64,000 nucleotides of DNA from Acidovorax benzenivorans (GCF_028680575.1 NZ_JAPCKI010000007.1:62001-126000), one strand, 5' to 3'. Positions 8,581 through 17,358 are shown, counted from the first letter of the stretch. Notes: generated by a model from the letters alone, not told the origin. Translations and numbers: made by a program.

Positions 8581-9222
8581 ATGCTGTTTTCGCCGCAAGA
8601 ACTGCTGCTTTTCGCGCTCGCCGCCCTCGTGCTGGTGCTCACGCCCGGCCCCAACATGGTGTATTGCGTCTCGCGCAGCCTCACCCAGGGGCCGCGTGCC
8701 GGGCTCATTTCGCTGACCGGCGTGGTGCTGGGTTTTGTCGTGCACCTGCTGGCAGCGGCACTGGGCCTCACCGCCTTGCTGGCCGCCGTGCCGCTGGCGT
8801 TTGATGCCATCCGCTACGCCGGTGCCGCCTACCTGCTGTGGATGGCCTGGCAGGCTGTTAAGCCCGGTGGCGCCGCGCCGTTTGAAGCGCGCAACCTGCC
8901 GCACGACAGCCCGCGCACGTTGTTCCTCATGGGGTTCATGACCAATCTCTTGAACCCCAAGGTGGCCATGTTCTACCTGTCGTTCTTCCCGCAATTCCTG
9001 CACCCCGAACGCGGCCAGTTGCTGCAACAAAGCCTGACGCTGGGCGCAGTGCAGATCAGCACCAGCGCCGCCGTGAACGCGCTGCTGGTGCTGGGCGCCG
9101 CCCGCGTGGCGCTGTTCCTCAACCGCAACGCTGCATGGATGCGCGCCCAGCGCTACTTCATGGGCACCGTGCTGGGCCTGCTCGCCCTGCGCCTCCTCAC
9201 CGAAAAGAAAGCCACCGCATGA
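8581..9222 (+). CDS. LysE/RhtB-family amino-acid exporter (second)
   Basis: A 213-residue LysE-type inner-membrane protein with the signature LTPGPNMVYCVSRSLTQG, a conserved GFMTNLLNPKVAMFYLSF segment in the middle and about six transmembrane helices. It lies two bases after the VOC stop, and its own stop overlaps the next start by four bases. The operon thus carries two LysE exporters plus one EamA exporter. That is unusual for a simple biosynthetic operon and points to efflux of toxic amino-acid-like compounds. Confidence 0.9.
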   Translation: MLFSPQELLLFALAALVLVLTPGPNMVYCVSRSLTQGPRAGLISLTGVVLGFVVHLLAAALGLTALLAAVPLAFDAIRYAGAAYLLWMAWQAVKPGGAAPFEARNLPHDSPRTLFLMGFMTNLLNPKVAMFYLSFFPQFLHPERGQLLQQSLTLGAVQISTSAAVNALLVLGAARVALFLNRNAAWMRAQRYFMGTVLGLLALRLLTEKKATA

Positions 9223-10202
9223 ACGCCCGCCTCGACCCCACCGCCCTGCTGCCCACCCTGGCCGACATCGAAGCCGCCGCCCAGGTGGTGTACCGCGACT
9301 TCGCCGCCACACCCCAGTACCGCTGGGCACTGCTCAGCCAGCGTCTGGGCACTGACTGCTGGCTCAAGCACGAGAACCACACGCCCGTGGGCGCGTTCAA
9401 GATCCGTGGCGGCCTCACCTACTTTGACCAGCTCGCCCAACGCGGCGCGCTGCCCAAGGAGGTCATCAGCGCCACACGCGGCAACCACGGCCAAAGCATG
9501 GGCTGGGCCGCGCGGCGCCACGGCGTGGCGTGCACCATCGTCGTGCCGCGCGGCAACTCGCTGGAGAAAAACGCCGCCATGCGCGCGCTGGGCGTCACAC
9601 TCATCGAGCACGGCGATGACTTCCAGGAAGCGCGCGAACACGCGATCCAGCTCGCAGCCCAGCGCGGCGCCCACATGGTGCCCAGTTTCCACACCGACCT
9701 GCTGCGCGGCGTGAGCACCTACTGGTGGGAGTTCCTGCGCGCCGTGCCGCAGCTCGACGTGGTGTACGTGCCCATCGGCCAGGGCTCAGGCGCATGCTCG
9801 GCCATCGCCGCCAAGTTGGCACTGCAGCACCCCGTGCGCGTGGTGGGCGTGGTCAGCAGCCACGCCACCACCTACGCCGACTCGCTGGCCGCAGGCCACG
9901 TGGTCGAGGCGCCCGTCACCACCCAGCTCGCCGACGGCATGGCCTGCCGCGTGGCCGACCCCGAAGCCCTGGCCGTGCTGGCCCCGCACATCGACCACAT
10001 CGTGCAGGTGAGCGACGCCGAAGTGGCCGCCGCCATGCACGCCTTGTTCACCGACACGCACAACGTGGCCGAGGGCGCGGGTGCTGCGGCGTTGGCTGCG
10101 GCACTACAGGAGCGCGACCGACTCCAAGGCTTGAACGTGGGCCTGGCGTTGACGGGCGGCAACGTGGACGCGCCCGTATTCAGCCGCGTTCTGGCGGGCT
10201 GA
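9219..10202 (+). CDS. Threonine/serine dehydratase-like PLP enzyme
   Basis: A 327-residue fold-type II PLP enzyme. K61 in GAFKIRGG is the expected Schiff-base lysine; TRGNHGQSMG binds the substrate carboxylate and the glycine-rich PIGQGSGACSA loop binds the PLP phosphate. It lacks a C-terminal ACT regulatory domain, so it resembles catabolic dehydratases (about 320-330 residues) and not biosynthetic IlvA. The likely reaction is dehydration and deamination of a hydroxy amino acid to a 2-oxo acid and ammonia. It is the last gene of the operon and overlaps lysE2 by four bases. Confidence 0.88.
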   Translation: MNARLDPTALLPTLADIEAAAQVVYRDFAATPQYRWALLSQRLGTDCWLKHENHTPVGAFKIRGGLTYFDQLAQRGALPKEVISATRGNHGQSMGWAARRHGVACTIVVPRGNSLEKNAAMRALGVTLIEHGDDFQEAREHAIQLAAQRGAHMVPSFHTDLLRGVSTYWWEFLRAVPQLDVVYVPIGQGSGACSAIAAKLALQHPVRVVGVVSSHATTYADSLAAGHVVEAPVTTQLADGMACRVADPEALAVLAPHIDHIVQVSDAEVAAAMHALFTDTHNVAEGAGAAALAAALQERDRLQGLNVGLALTGGNVDAPVFSRVLAG

Positions 10203-10225
10203 AGCCCTTGCAGCCTCGGCCGAAA

Positions 10226-10282
10226 AAGCTACACATTTAATAGCATCGGTCGCTTTTGCGACAAGCGCCTGCGGCGGATTCT
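10226..10282 (+). repeat. 57-bp dispersed element, copy h
   Basis: It reads GCTACACATTTAATAGCA in its 5' part and CGCTT..CAAGCGCC in its second half. It lies between the dehydratase stop and the phosphatase start and overlaps the left arm of the 10271-10298 hairpin. Confidence 0.7.
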
Positions 10283-10298
10283 GCTCACAATCCGCCGC
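10271..10298 (+). promoter_or_regulatory. Perfect 10-bp inverted repeat touching the phosphatase start codon
   Basis: GCGGCGGATT (10271-10280) and AATCCGCCGC (10289-10298) are perfect complements around an 8-base loop, and ATG follows directly at 10299. In a read-through mRNA this would mask the start. The right arm also holds CACAAT seven bases before the ATG, which would suit a leaderless promoter. Confidence 0.6.
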
Positions 10299-10970
10299 AT
10301 GGGAACCCTCTACCTCGTGCGCCACGGCCAGGCCTCGTTTGGCGCAGCAGACTACGACCAGCTCAGCCCCCTGGGCCGCCAGCAGGCGGTGCGCCTGGGC
10401 GAACACTGGCGCCAACGCGGGTTGGGGTTTGACGCCGTCATCACCGGCACGCTGCGCCGCCACACACAAACGCTGGAAGGCATTGCCGAAGGCTTGCAGA
10501 CCACGCCCGAGGCGCTGCAATTGCCAGGCCTCAACGAATACGACAGCCACGCGCTGATCGCCGCCATCCACCCCCAGCCCCTCGGCCCGGCCGACACGCC
10601 CGAGCGCTACCGCGCGCACTTTCGCATCCTGTGCGACGCGCTGGCGCAGTGGATGGCGGGCGTCATCAGCCCCCAGGGCATGCCCAGCTGGAACGAGTTT
10701 TCGGCTGGCGTGCGCAGCGCGCTGGACCACGTGCGCCACCACCACGCAGGCCAGAACGTGCTGCTGGTGAGCAGCGGCGGCCCCATCTCCACCGCCGTGG
10801 GCGAGGTGCTAGGCACCGCGCCCGAGGTGACGATTGCGCTGAACATGCGCATCCGCAACAGTGCGGTGACGGAGTTCTCCATCTCGCCCAAGCGCTTGAT
10901 GCTGCAGACCTTCAACACACTGCCGCACCTGAACGAGTTGGAGCATGCGCAGTGGGTGACACACGCCTGA
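10299..10970 (+). CDS. Histidine phosphatase family protein
   Basis: A 223-residue protein of the phosphoglycerate-mutase-like superfamily. The catalytic histidine is H9 in LYLVRHGQASF; a conserved arginine lies in ITGTLRRHTQT and the second-half motif is LLVSSGGPIST, where the usual second histidine is not evident. That substitution makes true phosphatase activity uncertain. The start has no Shine-Dalgarno sequence; CACAAT lies seven bases before it. It is transcribed in the same direction as the amino-acid operon but separated by 96 bp containing a repeat copy and a strong hairpin, so it is probably independent. Confidence 0.82.
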   Translation: MGTLYLVRHGQASFGAADYDQLSPLGRQQAVRLGEHWRQRGLGFDAVITGTLRRHTQTLEGIAEGLQTTPEALQLPGLNEYDSHALIAAIHPQPLGPADTPERYRAHFRILCDALAQWMAGVISPQGMPSWNEFSAGVRSALDHVRHHHAGQNVLLVSSGGPISTAVGEVLGTAPEVTIALNMRIRNSAVTEFSISPKRLMLQTFNTLPHLNELEHAQWVTHA

Positions 10971-10994
10971 GCGCCGATATTTCAGTTTTTTAGT

Positions 10995-11051
10995 CTTTTA
11001 GGCCGCTTGCGCCAGTGGACTATGCGCCGACAGCTATTAAAAATATAGCAA
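10995..11051 (-). repeat. 57-bp dispersed element, copy i
   Basis: On the minus strand it reads TTGCTATATTTTTAATAGCT followed by GGCGC..CACTGGCGC and GGCCTAAAA. It is one of the best-preserved copies and lies between the convergent phosphatase and creatininase genes, just after the creatininase stop. Confidence 0.75.
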
Positions 11052-11057
11052 TTTAGC

Positions 11058-11924
11058 TCAACGCAATTGGGGCCCATCCGCCAGGGTAGACAGCGGCAAC
11101 GCCTGCAGTTCTTGCAGCAGCGCTACCAGTTGCTGCGCTGCAGCGTCCACCACCGCCCGCCCCTTGTCGGCAGTGGCGGCAGCCGCATCGCCCACCGCCC
11201 CGGCCGGGTGGTAGTCCTGCATCTGCCAGCCCAGCTTGGCACTTTTGCCGTTGCCCAGGATGGCGTAGCGCTCCGACCGGTCCTGCGACGTGGAGCGGAA
11301 GTTTTGCGCATGCTCCATGTGTACGGTGGCAGGCGCCAGGTGCAGCATCATCGACGTCTCGATCTCGCCCGCGTGGATGCCAAAACGATGCTCCTGGGCG
11401 CTGAACTGACCGGCCACCGCGTCGGGCAGCGGCAGGCTGAACCAGCTGGCGCTGTAGACGATGAGGCCGCAGCGCGTGCGCAGCTCACGCGCCACGATGT
11501 CCATCACGCTCACCTGGCCGCCGTGGCCGTTGAACAGCAGTAGCTTCTTGACGCCCGCGCGGGCCACGCACTCGCCGATCTCGGTCCACAGCGCGATCAC
11601 CGTGGCGGGAGACAGCGTGAGCGTGCCGGGAAAGCGGATGTGCTCCGGGCTCAGGCCCACGTTCTGCGGCGGCAAGAACAGCACCGGCAGGTCGGCGGGC
11701 AACTGCGGCAGCGCGGCATCGATCACGCCCTGCAGCAGCGTGGCATCGACCGACAGCGGCAGGTGCGGGCCATGCTGCTCGACGGCCGCCACAGGCAACA
11801 CGGCCACCACCTGATCGGCCTGGCCGCTGTGCTGCAGCGCGGCAAAGTCGCGGGTGGACAGGTCAGCCCAGAAACGCGAGGGCAAGGAGAGTGGGGCTAG
11901 TTGGGGCGCGGCGGCAGCGGTCAT
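11058..11924 (-). CDS. Creatininase-family amidohydrolase
   Basis: A 288-residue protein of the creatininase family. Metal-binding signatures are VEQHGPHLPLSVD near residue 50, LLFNGHGGQ near residue 125 and the HAGEIETSM segment near residue 185. Family members hydrolyse cyclic amides such as creatinine, act as formamide hydrolases in riboflavin or F420 pathways, or work in mycofactocin maturation; no context here chooses between them. The start has no ribosome site; TAACAT lies six bases before the ATG, as in other leaderless-looking genes of this window. It is convergent with the phosphatase gene. Confidence 0.88.
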   Translation of the reverse strand: MTAAAAPQLAPLSLPSRFWADLSTRDFAALQHSGQADQVVAVLPVAAVEQHGPHLPLSVDATLLQGVIDAALPQLPADLPVLFLPPQNVGLSPEHIRFPGTLTLSPATVIALWTEIGECVARAGVKKLLLFNGHGGQVSVMDIVARELRTRCGLIVYSASWFSLPLPDAVAGQFSAQEHRFGIHAGEIETSMMLHLAPATVHMEHAQNFRSTSQDRSERYAILGNGKSAKLGWQMQDYHPAGAVGDAAAATADKGRAVVDAAAQQLVALLQELQALPLSTLADGPQLR

Positions 11925-11955
11925 GCCGCGATGTTAGGGCCTGTTCAGGGGCGCG

Positions 11956-12315
11956 TCACTTCAGCACCATCTTGCCCAGCCAGTACAGCAGGTGCCCCGC
12001 GCCCATCAGCAGCAGCGCGGCGGACGCCAGCCCGCTGGCCCTGCGGCCCAGGCCACGGCGGCGCTGCCAGGCGCGCAGCACCAGCGCCACCACCCAACTC
12101 ACCGCTGCCAGCCCGGCCCACAGCATCCACAACAGCCCCACGCCCAGACAGCCAAAGCTCTCGCAGTACAGCGTGAAGGTGTAGTAGGACAGTGCCCCCA
12201 ATGCCACGCACAGCCCCAGCAGCAGCACGTCCAGCGTGCGCGAGACCCACACCGCCATGCGCGAGAGCGGGGCCGAAGAAGACGACTGCGGCGATGAAGG
12301 CAAGGGCATGTTCAT
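11956..12315 (-). CDS. Conserved small membrane protein of unknown function
   Basis: About 119 residues from ATG 12315 (a second ATG lies at 12309). After a serine-rich start it has three or four hydrophobic helices: one around LDVLLLGLCVALGALSYYTF, one around LLWMLWAGLAAVSWVVALVL, and one near the C-terminus (ALLLMGAGHLLYWLGKMVL). An arginine-rich loop WQRRRGLGRRA separates the last two. I do not recognise the family. It is divergent from the AlaX gene and upstream of the creatininase gene on the same strand with a 31-base gap. Confidence 0.65.
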   Translation of the reverse strand: MNMPLPSSPQSSSSAPLSRMAVWVSRTLDVLLLGLCVALGALSYYTFTLYCESFGCLGVGLLWMLWAGLAAVSWVVALVLRAWQRRRGLGRRASGLASAALLLMGAGHLLYWLGKMVLK

Positions 12316-12425
12316 GAAAACCCGAAGGTGGCGTGGTGCGGGATGGGGTGGCAGAAACCCCTGCAGCCCAGCATAGCGCCCGCCCCACCGCCACGCGCTG
12401 CCGCCCATCCCGCTACCATCACCGC

Positions 12426-13178
12426 ATGACCCAAGACCTCTTCCGCCAAGACGCCTACCTGCGCGAATGCAGCGCCCACATCACCGCCGTCACCGATGCC
12501 GGCATCGTGCTGGACCAGACCGTGTTCTACCCTCTGGGTGGCGGCCAGGCCGGTGACAGCGGCGTGCTGGTGCTAGCGGACGGCACCGACATCGCGATCG
12601 CCGACACCCGCAAGGGCAAGGACGCCGAAGGCCACCCCACCAGCGACATCGTGCACATCCCCGCCCCTGGGCAGGAAGACCGCGTGGCGCAGCTCACGCC
12701 CGGCACCGCCGTCACGGCCCGCATCGACTGGGACCGCCGCCACCGCATGATGCGACTGCACACCACCAGCCACCTGCTGTGCCATGTGGTGCCGCAGCTG
12801 GTCAACGGCTGCTCCATCACGCCCGACTACGCGCGGCTGGACTTTGCGATGACCGACCCGCTGGACAAGGAGCAACTCACCGCCGCCATCGCCACCCTGG
12901 TGGCCGCCGCGCACCCGCTCACGGTGGCCTCGATCAGCGATGAAGAACTGGACGCCAACCCCACCCTGGTCAAAAGCATGAGCGTGCAACCCCCACGCGG
13001 CACCGGGCGCATCCGCACCATCCGCATCGGGGGCGACAACGACGCACCGCTGATCGACCTGCAGCCCTGTGGCGGCACGCATGTGGCCAATACGGCAGAG
13101 ATCGGCGCCATCGTGGTGACCAAGATTGAGAAAAAAAGCGCCACCACCCGCAGGGTGGTGCTGGGCTTTGCCCAGTGA
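12426..13178 (+). CDS. AlaX-type alanyl-tRNA editing protein
   Basis: A 250-residue stand-alone homologue of the AlaRS editing domain, which clears Ser or Gly wrongly attached to tRNA-Ala. The zinc ligands are H112 and H116 (HTTSH) and C215 and H219 (CGGTH). FYPLGGGQAGD is the typical N-terminal loop. There is no Shine-Dalgarno sequence; TACCAT lies six bases before the ATG. The last eleven codons and the stop lie in a 46-bp sequence that is repeated 121 bp downstream, so the C-terminal residues may have been shaped by that repeat. Confidence 0.9.
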   Translation: MTQDLFRQDAYLRECSAHITAVTDAGIVLDQTVFYPLGGGQAGDSGVLVLADGTDIAIADTRKGKDAEGHPTSDIVHIPAPGQEDRVAQLTPGTAVTARIDWDRRHRMMRLHTTSHLLCHVVPQLVNGCSITPDYARLDFAMTDPLDKEQLTAAIATLVAAAHPLTVASISDEELDANPTLVKSMSVQPPRGTGRIRTIRIGGDNDAPLIDLQPCGGTHVANTAEIGAIVVTKIEKKSATTRRVVLGFAQ

Positions 13179-13188
13179 GCGAAGCGAA
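13143..13188 (+). repeat. 46-bp direct repeat, copy 1 (end of alaX-like gene)
   Basis: It starts ACCACCCGCAGGGTGGT, a perfect 7-bp hairpin with a GCA loop, followed by CTGGGCTTTGCCCAG, a second small hairpin, then TGAGCGAAGCGAA. The copy at 13264-13309 differs at two positions. This copy encodes the last residues and stop of the AlaX-like protein. Confidence 0.8.
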
Positions 13189-13263
13189 GAGCGCTTTTCT
13201 TTGGGGCGGAATCATTTGCACACAGTGCAAGTGAGGCCGCACCAAAAGCCCTTGCCATCAACT

Positions 13264-13309
13264 ACCACCCGCAGGGTGGTGCTGGGCTTCGCCCAGTGAG
13301 CGCAGCGAA
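13264..13309 (+). repeat. 46-bp direct repeat, copy 2
   Basis: This is the non-coding copy of 13143-13188, exactly 121 bp downstream, with the same two nested hairpins. The 75 bp between the copies are unrelated. It could be a duplicated gene tail or a small REP-like element. Confidence 0.8.
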
Positions 13310-13411
13310 AAGCTGCCGCAACTCACTGTCAACAATCTTGAACCGCCTCCTCCCACCTGTTGCAATGGCTTACCTCGGCTGACGCACAACGGGGACAATA
13401 GGCGGCTCGCG

Positions 13412-13466
13412 CGCGACCCCTCTGGTTTTTCACCAGTCCCTTCTAGGGTCGCGGCGCCTACCCTAG
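13412..13466 (+). promoter_or_regulatory. Nested inverted repeats in the leader of the DUF748 gene
   Basis: CGCGACCC (13412-13419) pairs with GGGTCGCG (13446-13453), enclosing CTGGT (13422-13426) and ACCAG (13432-13436). An alternative pairing joins CTAGGGT (13443-13449) to ACCCTAG (13460-13466). A GACAAT -10-like hexamer lies at 13394-13399. The two structures are mutually exclusive, so a switch is possible but unproven. Confidence 0.5.
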
Positions 13467-13475
13467 CCTGCCGCC

Positions 13476-16400
13476 ATGCCGATCTCCCTGCGCTCCGTCT
13501 CTTTTGCCACTCTGCGCCAGCACCGCTGGTTCCGCCCCGCCGTCCGCGCGCTGGGGGGCTTGATCGTGTTGTGGCTGGTCACCTGGCTGGCCCTTCCACC
13601 GCTGGTCAAGGGCCCGCTGGAGCGCATCGCGTCCGAGCAACTGGGGCGCCAGGTCACGGTGGGGGGTATCGACTTCCAGCCCTGGAGCCTGGAATTCGCA
13701 CTGCGCGATGTGGCTGTGGCGGGCGCCAACGGTGCGCCCCCGCAACTGACCATTGGCCGCATTTATGCCGATGGCGAGCTGCAATCGCTGCTGCGTCTGG
13801 CGCCCGTGGTGGACGCTTTCACCATCGAAAACCCGGTGCTGCGCATCACGCACCTGGGCGATGGCCGGTATGACGTGGACGACATCATCGCCAAGGTCAC
13901 TGCGCCCAAGAGCGAACCCGAGCCCGACAAAGGCCCCGCACGCCTGGCGCTGTACAACCTGGCGCTCACGGGTGGCAGCATCGACTTCGTCGACAACACC
14001 GTCAGCGAGACCCACGAGGTGCGTGCGCTGACGCTGCAAGTGCCGTTCATCAGCACCTTGCCCTCGCAGCGCGAGGTAAAGGTCGAGCCCCACCTGGCGT
14101 TCACGCTGGATGGCAGCCGGTTTGACTCGTCCGCCCAGGGCACGCCGTTTGCGCAGACCGGCCAGGCCGACGCGCAGATTCGGCTGGACGGGCTGAACCT
14201 CGCGCCCTACCTGGCCTATCTGCCAGCCACCCTGCCCATCAAGGTGTTGGGCGCCACGCTGGATGCGGACGTGAAAGTGGCCTTTGAGCAACACCCGCGC
14301 ATGGCCGTGAAGCTCACCGGCACCGTACAAGCCAGCGGTGTACGCATCGCAGACCGCCAGGGCGCCGACCTGCTGAGCTACGAGCGCCTGAAGATCGACA
14401 TGGCCGATGTGCGCCCGCTGGACCAGGTGGTGCGCCTGCAGCATATTGAGCTGACCGCGCCCGTGGTGACTGCCACGCGTGACGCGGCAGGCCAGATCAA
14501 CCTGGCGCAACTGGCGCCGCCCGCCCCACAGCCCTCCGCGACCAAGGGCAAGACCACTGAACCTGCAGCGCCCGCATCTGCTGAACCCGCGTCTTCCAGC
14601 AAATCCAATGCCAAGACCGCCCCCGCCTGGGTGGTGGAAGTCGCCACCGCTGCCGTGCGCGGCGGCACCTTGCGCTGGGCCGACCAGACCACGCGCCCCG
14701 CCGCAGCCCTGCAGGCCACCGAGGTCACGCTGGACGCGGCCGACCTGGCCCTGCCCTTTGCAAAGCCCTTTACTTTCAAGGGCGGGCTCCAACTGCCAGG
14801 CAGCACCCTCAGCTTTACCGGCGAAGCCACCGACCAGAAGGCCCAGGTCAACGCCACCTTGAACTCGCTGGCGCTGCAGCTGGCGGCGCCCTACCTGGCC
14901 CAGGCGCTGGAGCCCACGGTGACTGGCCAGCTCACCGGCGATGTGGGCGTGTTGTGGCAAGCCCCCACACCCCAAGCCGCACGGGTCGGCGCCACGGGTG
15001 TCACGATCAAGGCGGGCCCCTTGGCGCTGGAGCAGCTGGCCGTCAAACAGGGCAAGACCACATTGGCCAGCCTGGGCAAGCTCGACATTGCGGGCGCCGA
15101 AGTGCCCCTGGACGCGCGCACCGCTACGCTGGAGCGCCTGACCATCAGCCAGCCGCAAGTGGCGGTGGAACGGGGTGCGGACGGGCGCTGGATGTTCGAG
15201 CGCTGGCTGAAAGCGGCGCCCACTGCGCAAGGCAGCGCCGCAGCCCCGGCCGACGCCGCGCCCGCCAGCGACACCGCGCCGTGGAAGCTGCGCGTGGCCG
15301 ATTTCTCGCTGCAAGGCGGCACCGTCTCGCTGGCCGACAACGCCCAGCCGCGCCCCGTGGCGCTGGACGTGACGGCCCTGGGCATCACCGCCCGCAACCT
15401 CGCCAGCGACGGCAGCAAGCCCGAAGCCTTCACGCTCACCGCCCGCGCCGCCGCACCGGGCAAGGGCAGCAAGGCCGCGCCGGGCAAGCTCGACTACCAG
15501 GGCACGCTGGCCCTGCAACCGCTGGCCACCCAGGGCAAGCTCGACGCCACCCGCCTACCGCTGCACGCGCTGGACGGCTACCTGGCCAGCCAGCTGTCGG
15601 TAGAGCTGCTGCGCGCGAATGTGGGCTACCGGGGCCAGGTGGCCCTGGCGCAGACCGACAAGGGCACCAGCCTGCGCCTGAGCGGCGATGTGGTGGTGGA
15701 AGACCTGCAGGCCAACAGCACGGCCGCCTTCACCCCCAAGACCGAGGCCCAGGTGGGCGAGGAACTGCTGGCCTGGAAGAGCCTGAACCTGCGCGGCCTG
15801 GCCGTGGCCACCGCCCCCGGCACCGCGCCGCGCGTGGAGGTCAAGGAGACCAGCCTGGTGGACTTTTTTGCCCGGGTCACCATCAACGAGGCCGGCCGCA
15901 TCAACCTGAGCGACATTGCCAAGACCCCGGCCGAGGCACGGGCGGCCAATGCGGCCAGCGCTGCGGCCAGCACGGCCGCCCCCACGACATCAGCCCCCGC
16001 CTCAGCCGCATCGGCAACGCCCACCGCACCTGCCCCTGCTGCGGTGGCCCAGGCCGACCCGCTGGCCCCTGTGGTGGTCTTTGGCCCCGTGAGCCTGGTC
16101 AACGGCAAGGTGCTGTTTTCGGACTTTTTCATCAAGCCCAACTACTCGGCCGACCTGTCGGAGCTGACCGGCAAGCTCAGCGCGTTCTCGTCCGAAGCCT
16201 CGGGTGGCGAGCCCGTGCTGGCCGACCTGGAGCTGCGCGGCCGCGCCGAGGGTTCGGCGTCGCTCGAAGTCACCGGCAAGCTCAACCCCCTGGCCAAGCC
16301 CCTGGCGCTCGACATCATGGGCAAGGTGCGCGACCTGGAGCTGCCCCCGCTCACGCCCTATTCCGTCAAATACGCGGGCCACGGCATCGAGCGCGGCAAG

Positions 16401-17243
16401 CTCAGCGTGGACGTGAACTACAAGGTGCTGCCCAACGGCCAACTCACCGCCAGCAACCGGCTGGTGCTCAACCAGCTGACGTTTGGCGAGCCCGTGGAGG
16501 GCGCCCCCAACAGCCTGCCCGTGAAGCTGGCCGTGGCCCTGCTGGCAGACCGCCAGGGCGTGATCGACCTGGACCTGCCCATCAGCGGCTCGCTCAACGA
16601 CCCGCAGTTCCGCATTGGCCCGGTGATCTTCAAGATCATCGTCAACCTCATCGGCAAGGCGCTGACCTCGCCCTTCAGCCTGCTGGCCAGCGCCTTTGGC
16701 GGCGGCGACGAAATGAGCCATGTGCCCTTTGCCCCCGGCAGCGCCACGCTCACGCCCGAGGCGCAGCAGAACCTGGGCAAGGTGGTCAAGGCCCTGACCG
16801 ACCGCCCCGCACTCAAGATCACCGTGACCGGCATGGCCAGCCTGCAGGACGAACGCGAAGGCCTGCAGCGCGAACACCTGCAGCAAAGGGTGCTGGCCGA
16901 AAAACGCCGCGCCAGCCCCGGCGACACCGCCCCCGTGTCGACCGCCGAATACCCCGCCCTGCTCAAGGAGGTGTACCGCCGCGCCGACATCCCGAAGCCG
17001 CGCAACCTGGTCGGCCTGGCCAAGGATCTCACCGTGCCCGAGATGGAAGCCCTGTTGCTGGCCCACCAACCCGCCACCGAGGCCATGGCCGCCGATCTGG
17101 CCACGCAGCGCGGCCAGGCGATCCGCGCGTACCTGGTGTCGCAAAAGCTGCCGCTGGAACGACTGTTTGTGGCGGCCCCCAAATCGGGCAAACAGCCTGA
17201 AAAGTGGACACCTCGTGCGGATTTGAGCCTGGCGACACAATAA
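13476..17243 (+). CDS. Giant DUF748 envelope protein (AsmA-like)
   Basis: A 1255-residue protein with one N-terminal transmembrane helix (about residues 24-45) and a long beta-rich periplasmic part made of repeated AsmA/TamB-like segments. An alanine/threonine/proline-rich linker lies near residues 820-860. Toward the C-terminus an OmpA-like stretch (FAPGSATLTPEAQQNL...ITVTGMAS) could touch peptidoglycan. DUF748 proteins belong to the AsmA-like group implicated in moving lipids between membranes; this role is inferred from family. It stands alone, with a 115-bp gap to the next gene. Confidence 0.88.
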   Translation: MPISLRSVSFATLRQHRWFRPAVRALGGLIVLWLVTWLALPPLVKGPLERIASEQLGRQVTVGGIDFQPWSLEFALRDVAVAGANGAPPQLTIGRIYADGELQSLLRLAPVVDAFTIENPVLRITHLGDGRYDVDDIIAKVTAPKSEPEPDKGPARLALYNLALTGGSIDFVDNTVSETHEVRALTLQVPFISTLPSQREVKVEPHLAFTLDGSRFDSSAQGTPFAQTGQADAQIRLDGLNLAPYLAYLPATLPIKVLGATLDADVKVAFEQHPRMAVKLTGTVQASGVRIADRQGADLLSYERLKIDMADVRPLDQVVRLQHIELTAPVVTATRDAAGQINLAQLAPPAPQPSATKGKTTEPAAPASAEPASSSKSNAKTAPAWVVEVATAAVRGGTLRWADQTTRPAAALQATEVTLDAADLALPFAKPFTFKGGLQLPGSTLSFTGEATDQKAQVNATLNSLALQLAAPYLAQALEPTVTGQLTGDVGVLWQAPTPQAARVGATGVTIKAGPLALEQLAVKQGKTTLASLGKLDIAGAEVPLDARTATLERLTISQPQVAVERGADGRWMFERWLKAAPTAQGSAAAPADAAPASDTAPWKLRVADFSLQGGTVSLADNAQPRPVALDVTALGITARNLASDGSKPEAFTLTARAAAPGKGSKAAPGKLDYQGTLALQPLATQGKLDATRLPLHALDGYLASQLSVELLRANVGYRGQVALAQTDKGTSLRLSGDVVVEDLQANSTAAFTPKTEAQVGEELLAWKSLNLRGLAVATAPGTAPRVEVKETSLVDFFARVTINEAGRINLSDIAKTPAEARAANAASAAASTAAPTTSAPASAASATPTAPAPAAVAQADPLAPVVVFGPVSLVNGKVLFSDFFIKPNYSADLSELTGKLSAFSSEASGGEPVLADLELRGRAEGSASLEVTGKLNPLAKPLALDIMGKVRDLELPPLTPYSVKYAGHGIERGKLSVDVNYKVLPNGQLTASNRLVLNQLTFGEPVEGAPNSLPVKLAVALLADRQGVIDLDLPISGSLNDPQFRIGPVIFKIIVNLIGKALTSPFSLLASAFGGGDEMSHVPFAPGSATLTPEAQQNLGKVVKALTDRPALKITVTGMASLQDEREGLQREHLQQRVLAEKRRASPGDTAPVSTAEYPALLKEVYRRADIPKPRNLVGLAKDLTVPEMEALLLAHQPATEAMAADLATQRGQAIRAYLVSQKLPLERLFVAAPKSGKQPEKWTPRADLSLATQ

Positions 17244-17358
17244 GCGGTTGGCTGGCGGGACGTTCTGGGCGAATCTCCCGCCAGCCAGCCCCATCGCCCC
17301 GCAGGCAGAGCGCAGGGCGCCGGAACCAAACCCGCCCCGCCCGCTCCCACACTGCACC

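Noticed and set aside
13458-15518. Minus-strand open frame of 686 codons
   Set aside because: It lies opposite the DUF748 gene and has no recognisable domain.
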